From Kitasatospora indigofera (lineage in GTDB: Bacteria; Actinomycetota; Actinomycetes; Streptomycetales; Streptomycetaceae), in NCBI RefSeq assembly GCF_014655955.1, contig NZ_BNBO01000020.1:1-64000 (forward strand): DNA of 64,000 nt. The letters run 5' to 3'. Position 1 is the first letter of the stretch. Each line of letters opens with the position of its first letter. The notes beneath the pieces were generated by a model. It ran no database searches. It had not been told where the DNA came from and saw nothing but the letters and a program-made list of their open reading frames with translations. Shown one piece after another: positions 60,595 through 64,000 of the stretch. A program made the translations under genes and the position numbers.

Positions 60595-60783
60595 TCAGGC
60601 GGTGCAGCTGGTGGTGCTGGTGGTGCTGGAGCAGGTGCTGGTGGAGGAGCAGCTGGTGGAGGAGCCCAGCATGACCTCGCTGGCGTCCGAGTAGTCGCTG
60701 ATCTCGAAGGTCTCCGACTCCAGGTTCAGGATCTCCTGCGCGAGGGAGGCCAGGTTGGTGTCGGGGGTGGTGTTCGCCGCCAT
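60595..60783 (-). CDS. RiPP precursor peptide, thiazolylpeptide-like, with Ser/Thr/Cys core
   Basis: 62 residues, MAANTTPDTN at the start, with AAGGAG five nt before the ATG. The leader (1-40) is acidic and contains LESETFEISDYSDASEVML, the style of leader bound by RRE domains in thiopeptide-like clusters. From residue 41 the sequence is SSTSCSSTSTCSSTT, then STTSCTA: 10 Ser, 8 Thr, 3 Cys and one final Ala. Cys at 45, 51 and 60 are candidate thiazoles; the Ser and Thr can become oxazoles, Dha or Dhb. Encoded opposite to the operon, with its own promoter, so it may be made in excess. The exact cleavage site (near Gly40/Ser41) is inferred. Confidence 0.93.
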   Translation of the reverse strand: MAANTTPDTNLASLAQEILNLESETFEISDYSDASEVMLGSSTSCSSTSTCSSTTSTTSCTA

Positions 60784-60917
60784 GAGAACTCCTTCAGAAC
60801 GCCGGGGACGGCCCGGGCACGACGACCGGACCGGACGGAGGCCGGGCCCCGGTACGGCCCGCCCCGCCACAACGCCCTTTGTACGGGAGGCCACTGGCAG
60901 ACCCGGCCACCGACCGC

Positions 60918-60933
60918 TGTCACCTCGCTGACA
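60918..60933. promoter_or_regulatory. Inverted repeat in the precursor/M20 divergent promoter
   Basis: TGTCACCTCGCTGACA (5-bp arms, 6-nt spacer) in the 194-bp gap between the divergent precursor and M20 genes. A candidate operator; short enough to arise by chance. Confidence 0.3.
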
Positions 60934-60977
60934 CCGCAGGCCGGCGGCCTGCCCGCGCCCGGCCGGGAGGCCCGCCG

Positions 60978-62411
60978 ATGACCACGCCGTCCCCCGGCCG
61001 GTCCCCCGGGACGGCCGGCACCGACAGCTCCGACAGCTCCCAGAGTGCCGGCCGTTCGGGCCGGACCGCCGGCCCCGACCGCGTCGCCGGGTCCAACCGC
61101 GTCGCCGGGCCCGACAGCCCCGACAGCTCCGGCCGGCCGGACGGTCCGACCACCCGGGCCGCCGAGTTCTACGTCACGCTGCACCGTGACCCCGAGCTGT
61201 CCGGGCAGGAGGAGCGCACCGCCGCCCGGCTGGCGGCCCGGCTGGCCGCCGCCGGCTACCGGGTGGAGACCGGGATCGGCGGTCACGGGGTGGCCGGCGT
61301 GCTGCGCAACGGCCCGGGCCCGGTGCTGATGCTGCGCGCCGAGCTGGACGCGCTGCCGGTCGAGGAGCGGACCGGGCTGCCCTACGCCAGCACCGCACGC
61401 GCCCGGACGGCCGCGGGTGAGGACGTCCCGGTGATGCACGCCTGCGGCCATGACGCCCATCTGGCCTGCCTGATGGGGGCGGCCGACACGCTGGCCGGTG
61501 CGCGGGCGGGCTGGCGCGGCACACTGCTGGTGGTCGGCCAGCCGGCCGAGGAGACCCTGCGCGGTGCCCGGGCCATGCTGGCGGACGGCCTCTACCGCCG
61601 CTTCGAGCCGCCGTCGATGGTGCTCGCCCAGCACACCGTGCCGCTGCCGGGCGGGATGGTCGCCCACGGCGGCGGCCCGGTGACGGCGGGCGGCGTCACC
61701 CTGGAGGTGGTCGTGCACGGCCGCGGCGGGCACGCCGCCGCGCCGCATCTCGCGGTCGACCCGCTGCTGGCGGCGGCCTCGATCGTGCTGCGGCTGCAGG
61801 CCGTGGTGTCGCAGGAGTGCAGCCCCGCCGAGCAGGTGGTACTGACCGTCGGGTCGCTGCGCGCGGGCGGCCCGGCGAACCTCGTCCCGGACAGCGCGAC
61901 CCTCGGCGTGACCGTCCGGGCGTTCTCGGCGGCCGCCCTGGAGCGGGTGGTGGCCGCCGTGCGGCGGATCGTCCGGGCGGAGGCGGAGGCCTCCCGCTGC
62001 CCGGTCGCGCCGACGGTGGAGGTGCTCGCCGAGTCCGGGGTGAACCTCCCCGATCCGGGGCTGACGGCCACGGTCCGCGCCGCCCACCTGGCCGCGTTCG
62101 GTGCGCAGCGGGTGGCCGACTGGCCGCCGTCCATGGCCACCGAGGACTTCCCCCTGTTCGGCCCGGCGGGCGCCGGGCTGCACGGGGTGACCGACGTCCA
62201 GACGGCCTACTGGATGCTGGGGACGGTCGGCCCCGGGCAGTGGGCGGCGGCGCCCGGGGCGACCGCCGCCGAGAAGCTGGCGGCGCTGCCGCCGAACCAC
62301 TCCCCGGCCTTCCGTCCGCATCCCGGTCTGACCCTGCGGACCGGGATCGCCGCACTGGTCACGGCCGTTGGCGCGGTGCTGCCGCCTCCGGAGCAGGTGG
62401 CGGGCGGCTGA
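60978..62411 (+). CDS. M20-family amidohydrolase (HipO/AmhX-like)
   Basis: 477 residues from the ATG at 60978, supported by GGGAGG seven nt upstream. A ~60-residue Ser/Asp-rich leader precedes the peptidase M20/amidohydrolase fold: FYVTLHRDPELSGQEERT, the metal ligands MHACGHDAHL (~152-161), GQPAEETLRGARAML (Glu-Glu) and AQHTVPLPGGMVAHGG. The family cleaves amide bonds such as N-acyl amino acids and amidated peptides. Divergence from the precursor suggests a tailoring, trimming or resistance role. Confidence 0.9.
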   Translation: MTTPSPGRSPGTAGTDSSDSSQSAGRSGRTAGPDRVAGSNRVAGPDSPDSSGRPDGPTTRAAEFYVTLHRDPELSGQEERTAARLAARLAAAGYRVETGIGGHGVAGVLRNGPGPVLMLRAELDALPVEERTGLPYASTARARTAAGEDVPVMHACGHDAHLACLMGAADTLAGARAGWRGTLLVVGQPAEETLRGARAMLADGLYRRFEPPSMVLAQHTVPLPGGMVAHGGGPVTAGGVTLEVVVHGRGGHAAAPHLAVDPLLAAASIVLRLQAVVSQECSPAEQVVLTVGSLRAGGPANLVPDSATLGVTVRAFSAAALERVVAAVRRIVRAEAEASRCPVAPTVEVLAESGVNLPDPGLTATVRAAHLAAFGAQRVADWPPSMATEDFPLFGPAGAGLHGVTDVQTAYWMLGTVGPGQWAAAPGATAAEKLAALPPNHSPAFRPHPGLTLRTGIAALVTAVGAVLPPPEQVAGG

Positions 62412-62573
62412 ACCGCCGGGCCCGGGGGGCGCGCAGGGCCGCGCGGGCCGGCCACGCCCGGAGCCGCCGCCCGGAGCCCCGGTCCGGCCGCCCGGGGGCC
62501 GGCGCCGGGGATTCTCGCCTGCGCACGGTCAAAACCGCTCCCGCGGACGATCACGATAGGCCAGGATGACCGG

Positions 62574-64000
62574 ATGGCAGATGAGATGATCACACCCCGG
62601 CGGATCGCGGACGAGCACGTCGCCCGCATGGCCGCCCTCGACCCGACGGTCGCCGCCTGGCTCGGCCTGCACCCCGAGGACCAGCGGCAGCCGGACCTCT
62701 CCCCGGAGGGCTACCAGGCGGCCGACGCGCTCAACCGGCGCGCCCTCGCCGAACTCGACGCGGCCGAGGCGGCCCGCGCCGGCGACCCCGCCCCGTGGGA
62801 CCCGGCCGATGCGGTCTGCGCCCGGCTGCTGCGCGAACGCCTCACCGCCGCCCTGGCCGTCCAGGACGCCGGCGACAACTTCCGCCAACTGCGCAACGTC
62901 GCCGCGCCGGTGCACCAGGTCCGCGAGATCTTCTCCCTGATGCCGACCGCCACCGAGCAGGACTGGGCCACCGTGGCCGGCCGGCTGCGCAACCTGCCCG
63001 GCGCGCTGGACGGTTACCGCCGCACGCTGGCCGAGGGCATCTCGCGCGGCCTGCTCTCGGCGCCCCGCCAGGCGGCCGTGGTGGCCGAGCAGCTGACCGC
63101 CTGGACCGGCGAGGCCGACGGCGGGGCGGGCTGGTTCGCCGGCTTCGCGGCCGGCGGCCCCGAGCGCCTGCGCCCCGAGCTGGACGCCGCCGCGCTGCGG
63201 GCCACCGCCGCCGTCGCCGGGTTCCGCGACTGGCTGCGCGACACCTACCTGCCCGCCGCCGACGGCACCCCGGACGCCGTCGGCCGCGAGCGCTACCTGC
63301 GGGCCGTCCGCTTCGGCACCGGCGCCGACCTCGACGTCGAGGAGGCCTACGGCTGGGCGTGGGAGGAGTTCCACCGGCTGCGGGTCGAGATGGCGGCCGA
63401 GGCCGAGCGGGTGCTGCCCGGCGCGGGCCCGCTGGCGACGATGCGGCACCTGGAGGAGCACGGGCACGCGATCAAGGGCGAGGAGGGCATCCGCGTCTGG
63501 CTCCAGGAGCTCATGGACGGCGCGATCGACGCCCTGGACGGCACCCACTTCGACATCCAGGGCCCCGTGCGCAAGGTGGAGTCCCGGATCGCGCCGGCCG
63601 GCAGCTCGGCCGCCGCCTACTACTCCGCGCCGAGCCTGGACTTCAGCCGCCCGGGCCGCACCTACCTGCCGACGCTCGGGCGCGACACCTTCCCGACCTG
63701 GCAGCTGGTCAGCACCTGGTACCACGAGGGCGTCCCGGGCCACCACCTGCAGCTCGCCCAGTGGAACCACGTCGCCGACCGGCTCTCCACCTACCAGGTC
63801 ACCCTGGGCAAGGTCAGCGCCAACCTGGAGGGCTGGGCGCTGTACTCCGAGCGCCTGATGGACGACCTCGGCTTCTTCGTCGAGCCCGCGCACCGGCTGG
63901 GCTTCCTGGACGAGCAGATGCTGCGCACCATCCGGGTCGTCATCGACATCGGCATGCACCTGCGGCTGCCGGTGCCGGCCGGCTCCGGGTTCCACCCCGG
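62574..64000 (+). CDS. DUF885 metallopeptidase-like protein (truncated by window edge)
   Basis: At least 475 residues, running off the window. The ATG at 62574 has AGGA seven nt upstream. The DUF885 landmarks are GYRRTLAEGI, STWYHEGVPGHHLQLAQW (HExxxGHH zinc-type motif) and SANLEGWALYSERLMDDLGFF. The family comprises soluble M1/M3-like zinc peptidases; its substrates are unclear. It is ~160 bp after the amidohydrolase but has no obvious cluster role; probably outside the RiPP cluster. Confidence 0.88.
   Translation, partial: MADEMITPRRIADEHVARMAALDPTVAAWLGLHPEDQRQPDLSPEGYQAADALNRRALAELDAAEAARAGDPAPWDPADAVCARLLRERLTAALAVQDAGDNFRQLRNVAAPVHQVREIFSLMPTATEQDWATVAGRLRNLPGALDGYRRTLAEGISRGLLSAPRQAAVVAEQLTAWTGEADGGAGWFAGFAAGGPERLRPELDAAALRATAAVAGFRDWLRDTYLPAADGTPDAVGRERYLRAVRFGTGADLDVEEAYGWAWEEFHRLRVEMAAEAERVLPGAGPLATMRHLEEHGHAIKGEEGIRVWLQELMDGAIDALDGTHFDIQGPVRKVESRIAPAGSSAAAYYSAPSLDFSRPGRTYLPTLGRDTFPTWQLVSTWYHEGVPGHHLQLAQWNHVADRLSTYQVTLGKVSANLEGWALYSERLMDDLGFFVEPAHRLGFLDEQMLRTIRVVIDIGMHLRLPVPAGSGFHP

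Overview
The window is very GC-rich DNA with the hallmarks of a Streptomycetaceae chromosome (Streptomyces or Kitasatospora). These are a strong third-position GC bias in nearly every gene, frequent GTG and TTG starts, ATGA/GTGA gene overlaps, a SARP regulator carrying a TTA (bldA-type) codon, a DmdR/DtxR-like iron box, a DasR-like dre site and a ribosomal peptide (RiPP) cluster. I saw no tRNA, rRNA, CRISPR array, IS element or phage gene.

Layout. 0-2.6 kb: efeB (partial) and efeO behind an iron box, then an orphan ABC ATPase. 2.9-6.7 kb: an adenylation enzyme fused to a membrane tail, convergent with an ATP-grasp ligase. 6.9-13.7 kb: small membrane and hypothetical proteins, an acyltransferase-3/SGNH protein, a cellulose-synthase-like glycosyltransferase behind a dre-like site, and a GNAT enzyme. 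14.1-16.2 kb: two tandem GH25 muramidases. 16.4-19.8 kb: a TetR regulator divergent from SDR-SDR-quinone oxidoreductase genes. 19.9-25.1 kb: a xylose-type sugar ABC transporter and an APC permease. 25.2-28.5 kb: a coupled membrane protein/WD40 pair sharing a repeated Gly-rich motif, then a PAF-acetylhydrolase-like enzyme. 28.8-33.4 kb: an operon of an APH-type kinase and three acyl-CoA dehydrogenases. 33.7-43.6 kb: mostly housekeeping enzymes. 43.8-62.4 kb: the RiPP cluster. 62.6 kb to the end: a partial DUF885 metallopeptidase.

The RiPP cluster is the main discovery target. A SARP gene leads a tightly packed operon. It encodes a RiPP-recognition/ThiF-like F protein, a YcaO cyclodehydratase, a SagB-type azoline oxidase, a split LanB pair (glutamylation and elimination proteins), a PqqD-like domain fused to an M50 membrane protease, a two-gene ABC exporter and a second, paralogous YcaO. 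Facing this operon is a 62-residue precursor whose last 22 residues are Ser, Thr or Cys except the final Ala. An M20 amidohydrolase diverges from the precursor. No separate thiopeptide pyridine synthase is visible. I therefore infer a heavily modified azole- and dehydroamino-acid-containing peptide, probably linear, rather than a classical macrocyclic thiopeptide. I recognise no specific known product.

Other notable signals: an identical 23-bp palindromic operator occurs both beside the TetR gene (17.1 kb) and in front of the kinase/acyl-CoA dehydrogenase operon (33.4 kb), suggesting one regulon for both. The two coupled genes at 25.2-27.0 kb share three copies of a Gly-rich motif resembling amyloid-like signalling motifs. 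Several intergenic 15-17 bp minisatellites occur.
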